A DNA stretch of 64,000 bases from Marinobacter confluentis. Lineage in GTDB: Bacteria > Pseudomonadota > Gammaproteobacteria > Pseudomonadales > Oleiphilaceae. The stretch covers positions 806,001 to 870,000 of the forward strand of contig NZ_SRPF01000002.1 of the NCBI RefSeq assembly GCF_004785685.1, read 5' to 3'. Of the stretch, positions 36,713-45,421 are shown in pieces. Under the pieces are notes generated by a model, which worked only from the letters and a program-made list of their open reading frames with translations, was not told where the DNA came from and did no database searches. Position numbers and translations under genes: made by a program. Each line of letters starts with the position of its first letter. The stretch's first letter is position 1.

Positions 36713-38254
36713 CTATCCGTAAACGAGATTTGGCAGCCAGGTGACTACACCCGGAATCAGTACGCAGATAAACAGCCCGAACGCCTGGATTGCCAGGAAC
36801 ACCAGCGAGGACTTGAAGATCGTACCCATGGTGATGTCCGGCGGGCACACGCCACGGATGTAAAACAGCGCATAGCCAAACGGCGGACTGAGGAACGACA
36901 TCTGCATATTCACCAGATACAGCACCCCGAACCAGAGCACTACGTCAGCGCCCTCCACTCCTGGCAGGCCGAATAGGCCCGGAAACTCCAATGCTTCAAC
37001 AATGGGAATAAAAATCGGCACTGCCAATAGCAGAATACCGACCCAGTCCAGGAACATACCCAGCACTACCAGCAAAACCATCAGCAGCAGCAGAACCATA
37101 TAGGGCGAAAGACCAATGCCCAGGATGGTTTCCGTTATGAAGTCCTGGCCGCCCTGCAGGATGTAGAACCCGACAAAGACAGAGGCACCGAACATGATCC
37201 ACAGCACCATGGCTGAGGCTTTAGCCGTAGTGACCGACGCATCGCGCAAGGTTGCAATGGAAAATACCTTGTGCTTCATCGCTACCAGAATCGCGCCAAA
37301 CGAACCAATGCCTGCGGCTTCAACCGGGGTGGCAACGCCGCCAAATAGCAGGCCAAGCACCAGAAACACCAGAACCAGAGGGGCAACCAGGTCTTTAAGC
37401 AGCAGCAGTTTTTCCCTCAGGCTGATCCGCTCCTCCTCTGGCACCGGTGGCCCCAGTTTCGGATTGATTTTCGCGCGAGTGGCCACGTAAAGAATATAAA
37501 GGGTGGACAGGATCAGGCCCGGAACAACAGAGCCCAGGTACAGCTCGCCCACTGACTGCTGCGCCACAACGGCGTAGAGGATGGCAAGAATGGACGGCGG
37601 TATCAGGATACCCAGGGTGCCGCCTGCCATAATCGAACCCAGCGCAATTTTCTGGTCATAACCCCGCTTGAGCATCGCTGGAAGCGCAATAATACCCATG
37701 GTCACCACGGCCGCGCCGATAACGCCCACCATTGCCGCAAGAATCGTCGAGGCCAATATGGTCGCAATCGCCAGGCCGCCGCCAAGGCCGCCCATCCACT
37801 TGTAGACCACGTTGAACATTTCTTCGATCAGGCCCGCCCGCTCCAGCATGGAGGCCATGAAGATGAACAGCGGAATCGCTGCCAGGTCAGAGTTGGTCAT
37901 CATCGGGAAGATGCGGCTGGGGATGATGTTCAGCATCATCGAGTCGCCCACCAGATAGATGAACATTACGCCCAGGCCACCTGTAACAAAAGCCAGGGGC
38001 AAGCCCATCATCAGCAGCACGGCCAGCGAGCCGAACATGATGTAGGTCAGCGGTCCTATCTTGACGTCAGCCAGCAGGCCGGAAAGCCGGAACAGGAATC
38101 TTTCATCGCTCCAGGGGTCGTAAAACAGGATGTTGATGACTTCCACCAGCATCACAAAACCCAGGGCAACCGTGGCGACAATCATCAGCCAGGTGCCAAG
38201 CTTGCCGATCAATGGGTTGCCGGGGTTGGAATTGGTCATGGTATCCGCGCTCAT
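36713..38254 (-). CDS. dctM: TRAP transporter large permease DctM
   Basis: DctM is the main membrane subunit of a TRAP transporter, which uses a Na+ gradient to take up an organic acid delivered by DctP. The 513-residue protein has about 12-14 hydrophobic segments, including the long MGLPLAFVTGGLGVMFI start and AAMVGVIGAAVVTMGIIALPAM. The length and a 237-residue DctQ partner match the TakP-type (2-oxoacid/2-hydroxyacid) subgroup. It overlaps dctQ by 4 bp (ATGA) and has GGGAG 8 nt upstream of the ATG. Confidence 0.93.
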   Translation of the reverse strand: MSADTMTNSNPGNPLIGKLGTWLMIVATVALGFVMLVEVINILFYDPWSDERFLFRLSGLLADVKIGPLTYIMFGSLAVLLMMGLPLAFVTGGLGVMFIYLVGDSMMLNIIPSRIFPMMTNSDLAAIPLFIFMASMLERAGLIEEMFNVVYKWMGGLGGGLAIATILASTILAAMVGVIGAAVVTMGIIALPAMLKRGYDQKIALGSIMAGGTLGILIPPSILAILYAVVAQQSVGELYLGSVVPGLILSTLYILYVATRAKINPKLGPPVPEEERISLREKLLLLKDLVAPLVLVFLVLGLLFGGVATPVEAAGIGSFGAILVAMKHKVFSIATLRDASVTTAKASAMVLWIMFGASVFVGFYILQGGQDFITETILGIGLSPYMVLLLLMVLLVVLGMFLDWVGILLLAVPIFIPIVEALEFPGLFGLPGVEGADVVLWFGVLYLVNMQMSFLSPPFGYALFYIRGVCPPDITMGTIFKSSLVFLAIQAFGLFICVLIPGVVTWLPNLVYG

Positions 38255-38964
38255 GCGTGTTGCTCCCGGCCGAGTTTGATAAAGATGACAATGTCCTTGA
38301 GAAGTTTTGACAGTCCCGCCAGGAACAGCAGCAGTGATCCGAACATCATCACGCCTTTGACCGGCCAGTACTGGATACCCCAGGTTTCAACGGTTCGCTC
38401 GTCCATGGAGTAGGAGTTTTCAAGGAAGGTCCAGGAGGTAATCATCAACGCAATCGCGAACATGAAGAAAAACATGGAGGTAAAAATATCCATGCCAACG
38501 CGCCCGCGATCAGGCAAGAAGTTGTAAACCACGTCAACCCGCACATGGGCGCCGTGCAGGAGCGCAAAGGCTCCGGCCATCAGGTACTGCATACCAAACA
38601 GCAGAAAGCTGGCTTCGTGAACCCAGATCGTGGGCTCGTTGAACACATAACGCATAACTACTTCAAAGAAGTAGAAAACCACCGCGTTCACGGTCCAGAA
38701 AGAGATGAATACGCCAGATTTTTCACTCATCCAGTCCACCGCGTTAGTGAACCAGTTATTCGCATCGCTGTAATCGACGCTTTTTTTAAGTTCTGCTTCT
38801 ATTTGCTGAAGCTTTTCATTGGCCTCGGCATTCTTGTCGACGGCTCCCACGCCGCGACTGGACAACCAGCGGTCCAGCGCCATCATGATCAGCGGCATCA
38901 CCGCCAGCCAGCCCCAATAGAACCAGTGGGGCAACACAAAGCCGAACGAACTCAGATCAGACAT
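38251..38964 (-). CDS. dctQ: TRAP transporter small permease DctQ
   Basis: The 237-residue protein has four main membrane helices plus an extra N-terminal hydrophobic part (HWFYWGWLAVMPLIMMAL) and a charged linker, features of the long DctQ form. The Trp-containing motif WVHEASFLLFGMQYLMAGAFALLHGAHVRVDV is characteristic of DctQ. It pairs with the downstream DctM and the upstream DctP receptor. Confidence 0.9.
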   Translation of the reverse strand: MSDLSSFGFVLPHWFYWGWLAVMPLIMMALDRWLSSRGVGAVDKNAEANEKLQQIEAELKKSVDYSDANNWFTNAVDWMSEKSGVFISFWTVNAVVFYFFEVVMRYVFNEPTIWVHEASFLLFGMQYLMAGAFALLHGAHVRVDVVYNFLPDRGRVGMDIFTSMFFFMFAIALMITSWTFLENSYSMDERTVETWGIQYWPVKGVMMFGSLLLFLAGLSKLLKDIVIFIKLGREQHA

Positions 38965-39061
38965 GTTGTTATCACCTTAATCACAGAGCGGGGAAGGTAG
39001 GTGGTGCCAATTTCACACTACCTGCCCTTCCCCGTGATCAGTTTTGTTTAGTTAATGGGGC

Positions 39062-40195
39062 TTACATGCCTTCGATATCTTCCGGCTCCAGATAGCCAAC
39101 CGTTTCGTTCATCATGTATTCAAGCTGAATGTCCAGGATGGCACGGGCGTCCTCGTTCTTGCCGGCCCAGTTGAACCAGATGGGAATGGCGGCTTTACGG
39201 AATTCTTCCATATCAGCCTGGCTCAGGCGGGTAACCGTAGAGCCGTCAGCCTTGAACTTCTTCATGGCTTCAATGTTGCGCGCCTGAATGGTCAGGTAGT
39301 GCTTCTGGGAGTAGTTGCGAACTTCATCTTCAACCAGCTGCTGCAGCTCTGGGTCCAGAGCATTCCAAGCACGCAGGTTCACGGTCAGGTCCATCAGGTC
39401 CACTGGCTGGTAGATAGACATAACGCCAGGAGGTCCAAACATGATGTAGTCAGTCACCTGGGAGAAGCCCAGCTCGTAGTTCACCGCAGGACCTACGAAG
39501 TCAGCCGCGTCGATGGTGCCTTTTTCCAGCGCAGGGAAAATATCCGAGCCTGGCAGACTGACCGTTGATACGCCGAACTCCTGGAATACTTCGGCAACCA
39601 TGCCGCCCGGAACACGCATCTTCATGCCTTCCAGGTCTTTCAGGCTGTTTACCGGCTTTTTGGAGTGGATGATGTTGGCGTCGTGCTGGATCGGGCCTAC
39701 GTAAAACAGACCGAACTTTTCATAGATTTCGCGGGTCTTTTCAAGCATGCCCATGGAATAGAACATGATATCCCAGTGGTGCGGCTGATCCGGGCCGGCC
39801 GGGTAGGACGACAGAAATACTGATGCCGGAATCTTGCCTGACCAGTACAGAGTGAACGGGTTCATGCCCTGCAATACGCCGTTCCGAACGGCTTCAAACA
39901 GACCGTTGTTATCTGCTGCAACGGATTTGGCAGGATACGGCTTGATGATCAGCTCGCCGCCCGACTTCTGCTCCATACTGTTGGCCCATTCTTCGAACAG
40001 GTCGTAACCGACCGTGCCGGCGTCCCAAACAGACTGGATTTTCCAGGTGGTGGCGGCCTGAACCTGAGCGGCGCCAAGCAGGCTTGAACCCACAACCGCA
40101 GCAGCCAGCGCTACTGATTTGAAGATCCCGCGTTTCGATGACCGCGCGCCGGTGCGCCCAGCCAGTGATTGCTGTTCGTTGTTATTCGTATTCAT
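39062..40195 (-). CDS. dctP: TRAP transporter solute-binding protein DctP (TakP-like)
   Basis: This periplasmic receptor has a long N-region (MNTNNNEQQSLAG, then SKRGIFKS) and a signal peptide cleaved after QVQA. The mature protein has the TakP-type markers KMRVPGGMVAEVFQEFGVSTVSLPG (Arg for the ligand carboxylate) and DIFPALEKGTIDAADFVGPAVNYELGF, which in characterised relatives hold 2-oxoacids or lactate. The adjacent glycolate oxidase suggests glycolate or a similar 2-hydroxyacid as ligand. The ATG at 40195 is preferred over the GTG at 40201, which touches the GGAGA ribosome site. The 377-residue product is complete. Confidence 0.9.
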   Translation of the reverse strand: MNTNNNEQQSLAGRTGARSSKRGIFKSVALAAAVVGSSLLGAAQVQAATTWKIQSVWDAGTVGYDLFEEWANSMEQKSGGELIIKPYPAKSVAADNNGLFEAVRNGVLQGMNPFTLYWSGKIPASVFLSSYPAGPDQPHHWDIMFYSMGMLEKTREIYEKFGLFYVGPIQHDANIIHSKKPVNSLKDLEGMKMRVPGGMVAEVFQEFGVSTVSLPGSDIFPALEKGTIDAADFVGPAVNYELGFSQVTDYIMFGPPGVMSIYQPVDLMDLTVNLRAWNALDPELQQLVEDEVRNYSQKHYLTIQARNIEAMKKFKADGSTVTRLSQADMEEFRKAAIPIWFNWAGKNEDARAILDIQLEYMMNETVGYLEPEDIEGM

Positions 40196-40239
40196 CGACA
40201 CATCTCCGTTGACTTTGTTGTTATCTGCGTCAGTTAAAC

Positions 40240-40255
40240 GTCGGTAGCTACCGAC
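40240..40255. promoter_or_regulatory. 16-bp perfect palindrome upstream of dctP
   Basis: GTCGGTAGCTACCGAC is a perfect 16-bp palindrome lying 45 bp upstream of the dctP start in the divergent dctP-glcC region. It differs from the ACTGGT operators nearby. It may be a second regulator site or an RNA hairpin in the dctP leader. Confidence 0.5.
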
Positions 40256-40304
40256 ATTTACATGATATTCGTTGGCAGCCGGGATTTAGTCCAGAGGATT
40301 ACCC

Positions 40305-40319
40305 ACTGGTCTGACCAGT
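40305..40319. promoter_or_regulatory. Predicted GlcC/FadR-type operator 1
   Basis: ACTGGTCTGACCAGT is a perfect 7+1+7 palindrome containing the TGGT-N3-ACCA core used by FadR-subfamily GntR regulators. It lies between dctP and glcC, 110 bp upstream of the dctP start. Confidence 0.7.
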
Positions 40320-40409
40320 TTTACAGTTGTTCAATAGACGAATCCTCTGAAATCAGCCATATTCAGTGGATAGGATGTGGGTTTCCATTTTCCATAACAA
40401 TAAAATTTA

Positions 40410-40424
40410 ACTGGTTAGACCAGT
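40410..40424. promoter_or_regulatory. Predicted GlcC/FadR-type operator 2
   Basis: ACTGGTTAGACCAGT shares the ACTGGT-N3-ACCAGT pattern with operator 1. Its centre is 105 bp from that of operator 1, and it ends 20 bp before the glcC ATG, a position fit for autoregulation. Confidence 0.7.
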
Positions 40425-40444
40425 CAGGCTTCACAGGCACCATC

Positions 40445-41218
40445 ATGGCGATTGCTCAGGAAATTTCTTTCAGACTTGAACAACTTATACTCGACGGTGG
40501 ATTGGCCCCCGAGCAGAAAATGCCGTCTGAGCGGCAACTGGCGACCCGACTGGGGGTTTCCCGCGCCGTCATCCGCGAGGCGCTGCACGAACTGCAGGGC
40601 CGCGGCGTGATTGAAACCCGCCACGGCAAAGGGTCGTTTGTCTCGCGAATCATTTCGGCAGAAGCGGAAGCCTCCCAGGAAGGGCCACTGCTACAGATGT
40701 TCGCCGGGCACCCCCGCACCCTCTATGACCTGCTGGAAGTGCGCGAGCAACTGGAAGGCCAGGCCGCTTATCTGGCCGCCCTGCGGGCGACCCCTCAGGA
40801 CCTTCACAAGATCACCAAGGCATTTTCAACGCTGGACCAGACCGACCCGCTCAGCAATGCCAAACCCGACCATCTGTTTCACCAGGCCATTGTCGAGGCT
40901 TCCCATAACCCGGTACTGGTGCACGTGCTGAACGGCCTGAAGAACCTGATGCTGCTGACCGTGCAGGCCTCGGTAGCCAATCTCAATCCGCGGGAAGAAA
41001 TGCGTAACAGGATCACTACCCAACACAGGCGCATCTATCAGGCCATCATGGCCAGGAAGCCGGATGCCGCCAAACGTCTTGCAACAGCCCACGTGCGCTT
41101 TGTTCACGAATCCATGAGGGACATCGAACGCCAGGGCACGAAAATCATCCGTGTGTCCATGGACCAGCCCCTGACCGACACCACCGGCAAAGCCCATGAG
41201 CCCTCCAGCCGGGTCTAG
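40445..41218 (+). CDS. glcC: GntR/FadR-family regulator, GlcC type
   Basis: The 257-residue product has an N-terminal winged helix (SERQLATRLGVSRAVIREALHELQGRGVIETRHGKGSFV) and a C-terminal FCD domain with the metal-binding pattern (DLLEVREQLEGQAA, DHLFHQAIVEASHNPVL, QHRRIYQAIMARKPDAAKRLATAHV). FCD regulators sense carboxylic acids; placement opposite the glcDEF-TRAP unit indicates the glycolate regulator GlcC, though LldR- or PdhR-like sensing is possible. The ATG at 40445 is the first that leads into the conserved domain; the frame upstream of it crosses both operators. Confidence 0.85.
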   Translation: MAIAQEISFRLEQLILDGGLAPEQKMPSERQLATRLGVSRAVIREALHELQGRGVIETRHGKGSFVSRIISAEAEASQEGPLLQMFAGHPRTLYDLLEVREQLEGQAAYLAALRATPQDLHKITKAFSTLDQTDPLSNAKPDHLFHQAIVEASHNPVLVHVLNGLKNLMLLTVQASVANLNPREEMRNRITTQHRRIYQAIMARKPDAAKRLATAHVRFVHESMRDIERQGTKIIRVSMDQPLTDTTGKAHEPSSRV

Positions 41219-41327
41219 GCGGCAAAAGATTTGCATAGCTGGTGAAGTGATCCACAATGGGTGTTGATTTCATACAGCACAGCCCGTACAACAGTGGCTT
41301 TCCGAAGCCAGCCGCAGGAGCTTCCCC

Positions 41328-42098
41328 ATGGCGGAATCCGCGCCTCTGATCTGCAGGGACATCTACAAGACCTTTGACCAGTTAGAGGTGCTGAAAGGCA
41401 TCTCCCTGGAGACCAGGAAGGGTGACGTTGTATCACTGATCGGCAGTTCCGGTTCCGGCAAAAGCACTTTCCTGCGCTGCATCAACATGCTTGAAACTCC
41501 CACCTCCGGCGACATTATCGTGCACGGCGACCCAATCCGGTTCACAACCAACCGAAAAGGCGAGCGGATTCCGGCTGACAATAAACAGGTCGAGCTGATT
41601 CGGGCCAAGCTTTCAATGGTATTCCAGAGCTTCAACCTCTGGTCCCACATGACCGTGCTGGAAAACATCACTGAGGCCCCTATCCACGTGCTGGGTGTTC
41701 CCAAGAAGGAAGCCATCGAGCGGGCCGAGTCCTATCTCAACAAAGTCGGCATCTACGAACGCAAAGACTATTACCCGGCCCAGATGTCCGGCGGCCAGCA
41801 GCAACGTGCAGCGATAGCCCGGGCGCTGGCCATGGAGCCGGAAGTAATGCTGTTCGACGAACCCACGTCAGCTCTGGACCCGGAGCTGGTTGGCGAGGTT
41901 CTGCGGGTCATGCAGAACCTGGCAGAAGAAGGACGCACCATGATCGTGGTGACCCACGAAATGGCGTTTGCAAAGGATGTGTCCTCTCAGGTCCTGTTCT
42001 TGCATCAGGGAGTGATTGAAGAGCAAGGCACCCCGGATAAGGTGTTCAACAATCCGGACTCAGAACGAATGAGGCAGTTCCTGGCTCCCAAGTTCTGA
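41328..42098 (+). CDS. Basic amino acid ABC transporter ATPase (AotP/HisP-like)
   Basis: This 256-residue ATPase has Walker [10 protein letters not shown], signature [15 protein letters not shown], Walker [15 protein letters not shown] and the switch His in VTHEM, all of the polar amino acid (HisP/GlnQ) family. The insert [34 protein letters not shown] between Walker A and the Q-loop is typical of HisP/AotP. It is the first gene of a four-gene transporter unit followed by astE, pointing to arginine or ornithine uptake. Confidence 0.92.
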   Translation: MAESAPLICRDIYKTFDQLEVLKGISLETRKGDVVSLIGSSGSGKSTFLRCINMLETPTSGDIIVHGDPIRFTTNRKGERIPADNKQVELIRAKLSMVFQSFNLWSHMTVLENITEAPIHVLGVPKKEAIERAESYLNKVGIYERKDYYPAQMSGGQQQRAAIARALAMEPEVMLFDEPTSALDPELVGEVLRVMQNLAEEGRTMIVVTHEMAFAKDVSSQVLFLHQGVIEEQGTPDKVFNNPDSERMRQFLAPKF

Positions 42099-42177
42099 TA
42101 CGCAGTGCTATCTTGAATGCAGACAGTACAAGGTAAAAAACAGCCCACAAGGCACATAACAACTGGAGAAGTGACTC

Positions 42178-42939
42178 ATGAAAAAACTGATAGTTACAGC
42201 AAGCGCCGTTCTGGCCAGCCTTACAATGGTGGCAGGCGTCGCACAGGCCCAGGAAAGGGATCTGCGCATTGCATTCGACGTGCCCTACGAACCGTTTGAA
42301 TACAAAGACGAAAATGGCGAACTCACCGGTTTTGAAGTCGAGCTGGCCGAAGCCATGTGCGAAGAAATGAGCGCCAACTGTGAATTCGTGATTCAGGCGT
42401 GGGACGGCATGATTCCGGGCCTGCTGGCTCGCAAATTCGATCTGATCATGTCTTCCATGTCCATTACCCCGGAGCGCGCTGAGCGGGTACTGTTCTCTGA
42501 ACCCTACTACAACACACCAGGCGGCTGGTTCGCCCGTGAAGACTTCGACACTGACGTAACGGACATGGCCGCAATGGAAGGCCTGACCGTAGGCGTTCAG
42601 CGCGGCACCACCATGGACACCTACGTGACAGAGGAAATGGGCGGCACCGTGACGATCAACCGTTACACCACCGCTGACGACATGGTCCTGGACCTGGAAG
42701 GCCAGCGTCTGGACGTGGTCTTCGTAGACTACCCGGTGGGCGAGCAGACCATCCTGACCAAAGACGGCTTCAAGGAAGTTGGCGAACCGGTCAAACTCGG
42801 TGAAGGTGTTGGCGTTGCCATGCGCAAGCGTGACGCTGACCTAGCCAAGGAAGTCAACGCAGCACTGGCGACCCTCAAAGAAGATGGCACCTACGACACC
42901 ATCATGAATAAATACTTCGCCTACGACATCAAGATGTAA
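42178..42939 (+). CDS. Basic amino acid ABC transporter substrate-binding protein
   Basis: A 253-residue periplasmic binding protein of the lysine/arginine/ornithine (LAO/HisJ) family. A signal peptide (MKKLIVTASAVLASLTMVAGVAQA) is followed by LRIAFDVPYEPFEYKDENGELTGFEVELAEAMCEEM, the canonical family 3 start, and the carboxylate-binding Arg lies in TVGVQRGTTMD. The Cys pair in AMCEEMSANCEF can form a disulfide as in HisJ. TGGAG is upstream of the ATG. It follows the ATPase gene by 79 bp. Confidence 0.92.
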   Translation: MKKLIVTASAVLASLTMVAGVAQAQERDLRIAFDVPYEPFEYKDENGELTGFEVELAEAMCEEMSANCEFVIQAWDGMIPGLLARKFDLIMSSMSITPERAERVLFSEPYYNTPGGWFAREDFDTDVTDMAAMEGLTVGVQRGTTMDTYVTEEMGGTVTINRYTTADDMVLDLEGQRLDVVFVDYPVGEQTILTKDGFKEVGEPVKLGEGVGVAMRKRDADLAKEVNAALATLKEDGTYDTIMNKYFAYDIKM

Positions 42940-42943
42940 ATTG

Positions 42944-43648
42944 ATGATCGACCTGAAAGGGTATGGCCCCGCACTTCTGGACGGGGCCATTGTCACTATA
43001 GAACTGGCCTTCCTTTCCCTGGCGCTCGCCCTGGCTCTCGGCCTGGTGGGCGCTTCGGCCAAACTCTCGGGCAGTCGAATTGCGGTTGGCATTGCCACCA
43101 GTTACACCACGCTGATTCGTGGCGTACCCGACCTGGTTATGATGCTGCTGTTCTATTACGGCGGCCAGGTGATGGTGAACCGGCTTTCAGATGCAATCTA
43201 CGCGGCCTACGGCTACGACTTCTTTTTCCAGTTTGATCCTTTTATTTCCGGCGTGGTGACCATTGGGCTTATTTTCGGTGCCTACATGACGGAAACCTTT
43301 CGCGGCGCGTTTCTGGCGGTTGAAAGTGGCCAGATTGAAGCCGCCCGTGCCTTTGGCTTCACCCGTTTTCATACCTTTCGCCGCATCATTCTTCCGCAGA
43401 TGCTTCGCCATGCTCTGCCCGGCCTGGGTAACAACTGGCAGGTGCTGCTCAAGACCACGGCTCTGGTTTCAATTATCGGCCTGACCGACATGGTCCGGGT
43501 TGCCGAGGAAGCTGCCAAGGCCGAACGTATGCCGTTCCACTTTTTCATTCCGGTGGCTTTTGTCTATCTGAGCCTGACTGCCTGTTCAGAACTGTTCATC
43601 CGCTGGCTTAACAAACGCGCCAACGTTGGCGTGATTCAGGGAGGTTAA
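42944..43648 (+). CDS. Basic amino acid ABC transporter permease (HisQ/AotQ-like)
   Basis: A 234-residue inner-membrane permease with about five helices and the EAA loop ESGQIEAARAFGFTRFHTFRRIILPQMLRHALPGL that contacts the ATPase. It matches the HisQ side of HisQ/HisM heterodimers. The ATG at 42944 follows the receptor stop by 4 bp; the ribosome site is weak, suggesting coupling to the upstream gene. Confidence 0.9.
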   Translation: MIDLKGYGPALLDGAIVTIELAFLSLALALALGLVGASAKLSGSRIAVGIATSYTTLIRGVPDLVMMLLFYYGGQVMVNRLSDAIYAAYGYDFFFQFDPFISGVVTIGLIFGAYMTETFRGAFLAVESGQIEAARAFGFTRFHTFRRIILPQMLRHALPGLGNNWQVLLKTTALVSIIGLTDMVRVAEEAAKAERMPFHFFIPVAFVYLSLTACSELFIRWLNKRANVGVIQGG

Positions 43649-43651
43649 GCC

Positions 43652-44374
43652 ATGCCGGAATTTCTGAACGAACTGCTCAGTGGCAACGAGATTTTTGTGG
43701 GCTCGACCATCATGGAATACTGGGGCGGACTGGTAACCACCGTTCAGCTGGTGTTCCTGTCACTGATTCTGGGCCTGATTCTGGCGGTGCCGCTGGCGAT
43801 CATGCGCACCTCCAGAAACCCGCTGATCAACGGCCCCATCTGGCTATTCACCTACGTGTTTCGCGGCACACCTCTACTGATCCAGCTTTACATCATCTAT
43901 TACGGCATCGCCCAGATTCACGGTATCCAGCAGACCTTCTGGTGGGATATTTTCCGGGAGGCTTTCTACCCCGCCCTGCTCGCTTTCACGCTGAATACTG
44001 CGGCCTACACCACGGAAATCATTCGCGGGGCGATCATTGCTACACCTCATGGCGAAATTGAAGCTGCGAAGGCCTACGGCATGAGCTGGGCCCTGCGCAT
44101 GCGCCGAATCATTCTGCCCAGTGCAGCAAGGCGGGCGGTGCAGGCCTACTCCAACGAGGTGATCTTCATGCTGCACTCCAGCGCAATCGCCAGCGTGGTG
44201 ACCCTGGTAGACCTGACCGGCGCCGCCCGGAATATCTACTCCCGGTTCTACGCGCCCTTTGATGCCTTCATTTTCGTGGCACTGATCTACATGGCCCTGA
44301 CGTTCCTGCTGGTGTTTGCATTCCGCAAACTGGAAAACTACCTGCTGCGACATCAACGGCCGGTCAACGGTTAA
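43652..44374 (+). CDS. Basic amino acid ABC transporter permease (HisM/AotM-like)
   Basis: The 240-residue partner permease has helices including YWGGLVTTVQLVFLSLILGLILAVPLAIMR and the EAA loop HGEIEAAKAYGMSWALRMRRIILPSAARRAVQAY. GGGAGG precedes the ATG at 43652. With the HisQ-like protein it forms the membrane channel of the importer. astE starts 12 bp downstream. Confidence 0.9.
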   Translation: MPEFLNELLSGNEIFVGSTIMEYWGGLVTTVQLVFLSLILGLILAVPLAIMRTSRNPLINGPIWLFTYVFRGTPLLIQLYIIYYGIAQIHGIQQTFWWDIFREAFYPALLAFTLNTAAYTTEIIRGAIIATPHGEIEAAKAYGMSWALRMRRIILPSAARRAVQAYSNEVIFMLHSSAIASVVTLVDLTGAARNIYSRFYAPFDAFIFVALIYMALTFLLVFAFRKLENYLLRHQRPVNG

Positions 44375-44386
44375 GGCAATCTCCCT

Positions 44387-45421
44387 ATGTCGTCGGTCAC
44401 CGAACAGCTTTTTGGCAACAATCTGGACTGGCTGTCCCACACCACCTCGGCCACGACTCGGGTGACCGAAGAAAAAATCGTGGTCATGGCGGATGGCACC
44501 GGCATACAGTTGCAGGACGCCGGGTTGCTGTACCTGATACCGCCAGCAGATCGGCCCAACCCCAACGCTGAATCCCTGATTGTTTCGGCGGGCATTCACG
44601 GCAATGAAACCGCCCCCATCGAAGTGCTGAACGGCCTGGTCAATGAACTAATTGAGGGCCAGTGGCAGCTGGCCTGCCCGGTGCTGCTGATTCTGGGCAA
44701 CCCCTTGGCCATCGACCTGGGCGAGCGCTTCATGGAAGTCAATCTCAACCGGTTGTTTAGTGGTGCCCACGGCAAACCCGACTATGCCAACCTGCGGGAG
44801 GCAGACCGGGCGCGAAAACTGGAAGACGCCTGCCGGGCCTTCGCCGCGCGTCACCCAGCCGGGTTGAGCCACTACGACCTGCACACCGCTATCCGCCCCT
44901 CCCTGCGGGAGAAGTTTGCGCTTTATCCGTTTGTTGAAGGGCGAAAATTGCCGAAGGTACAGACGGATTTCCTGCTGGAAGCCGGGGTGGAAACCCTGCT
45001 GCTTCAGCACAGGGAAGCCACGACTTTTGCGGCTTTTTCGTCAGCAGAACTGGGCGCCGAAAGCTTTACCATTGAGCTGGGCAAGGTGCAGCCTTTCGGA
45101 CAGAACGACCTGAACAAGTTCAGCGGCATCCGCGATGCCCTGCGTCGTCGGTTCAAGGGGGAAACACCACCCGAGCAGTCGGGCGCGGCGAGCCCCACCC
45201 TGTTTGAAGTAGTGCACGAGATTATCAACACCGGAGAGGATTTCCGGTTCCACATTCCCGACGATGTGGCCAATTTTACCGAGTACGACACTGGCGCCCC
45301 GATCTGGGAAGACGCCGCCACCCGCTATACCGTGGGTGACGCGCCGGAAGCCATTATTTTCCCGAACCCCAGGGTGCCAGTGGGCCAACGCGTGGGCCTG
45401 ATGGTCAGGCCGGTGCGTTGA
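44387..45421 (+). CDS. astE: Succinylglutamate desuccinylase AstE
   Basis: AstE releases succinate and glutamate from N-succinylglutamate, the last step of the AST arginine pathway. The 344-residue zinc hydrolase has the HxxE zinc site in AGIHGNETAPIEVL and the third ligand His in YDLHTAIRPS, with the later QHREATTFAAFSSAELGAESFTIELGK region holding the catalytic Glu. It is co-oriented with the importer genes and separated from the aruCFGDB block by the efflux genes. Its last 17 bp overlap the convergent RND gene. Confidence 0.93.
   Translation: MSSVTEQLFGNNLDWLSHTTSATTRVTEEKIVVMADGTGIQLQDAGLLYLIPPADRPNPNAESLIVSAGIHGNETAPIEVLNGLVNELIEGQWQLACPVLLILGNPLAIDLGERFMEVNLNRLFSGAHGKPDYANLREADRARKLEDACRAFAARHPAGLSHYDLHTAIRPSLREKFALYPFVEGRKLPKVQTDFLLEAGVETLLLQHREATTFAAFSSAELGAESFTIELGKVQPFGQNDLNKFSGIRDALRRRFKGETPPEQSGAASPTLFEVVHEIINTGEDFRFHIPDDVANFTEYDTGAPIWEDAATRYTVGDAPEAIIFPNPRVPVGQRVGLMVRPVR

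Noticed and set aside
41219..41327. ArgR-type operator before the amino acid importer genes
   Set aside because: I looked for the E. coli and Pseudomonas arginine-regulator patterns in this gap and found no convincing match.
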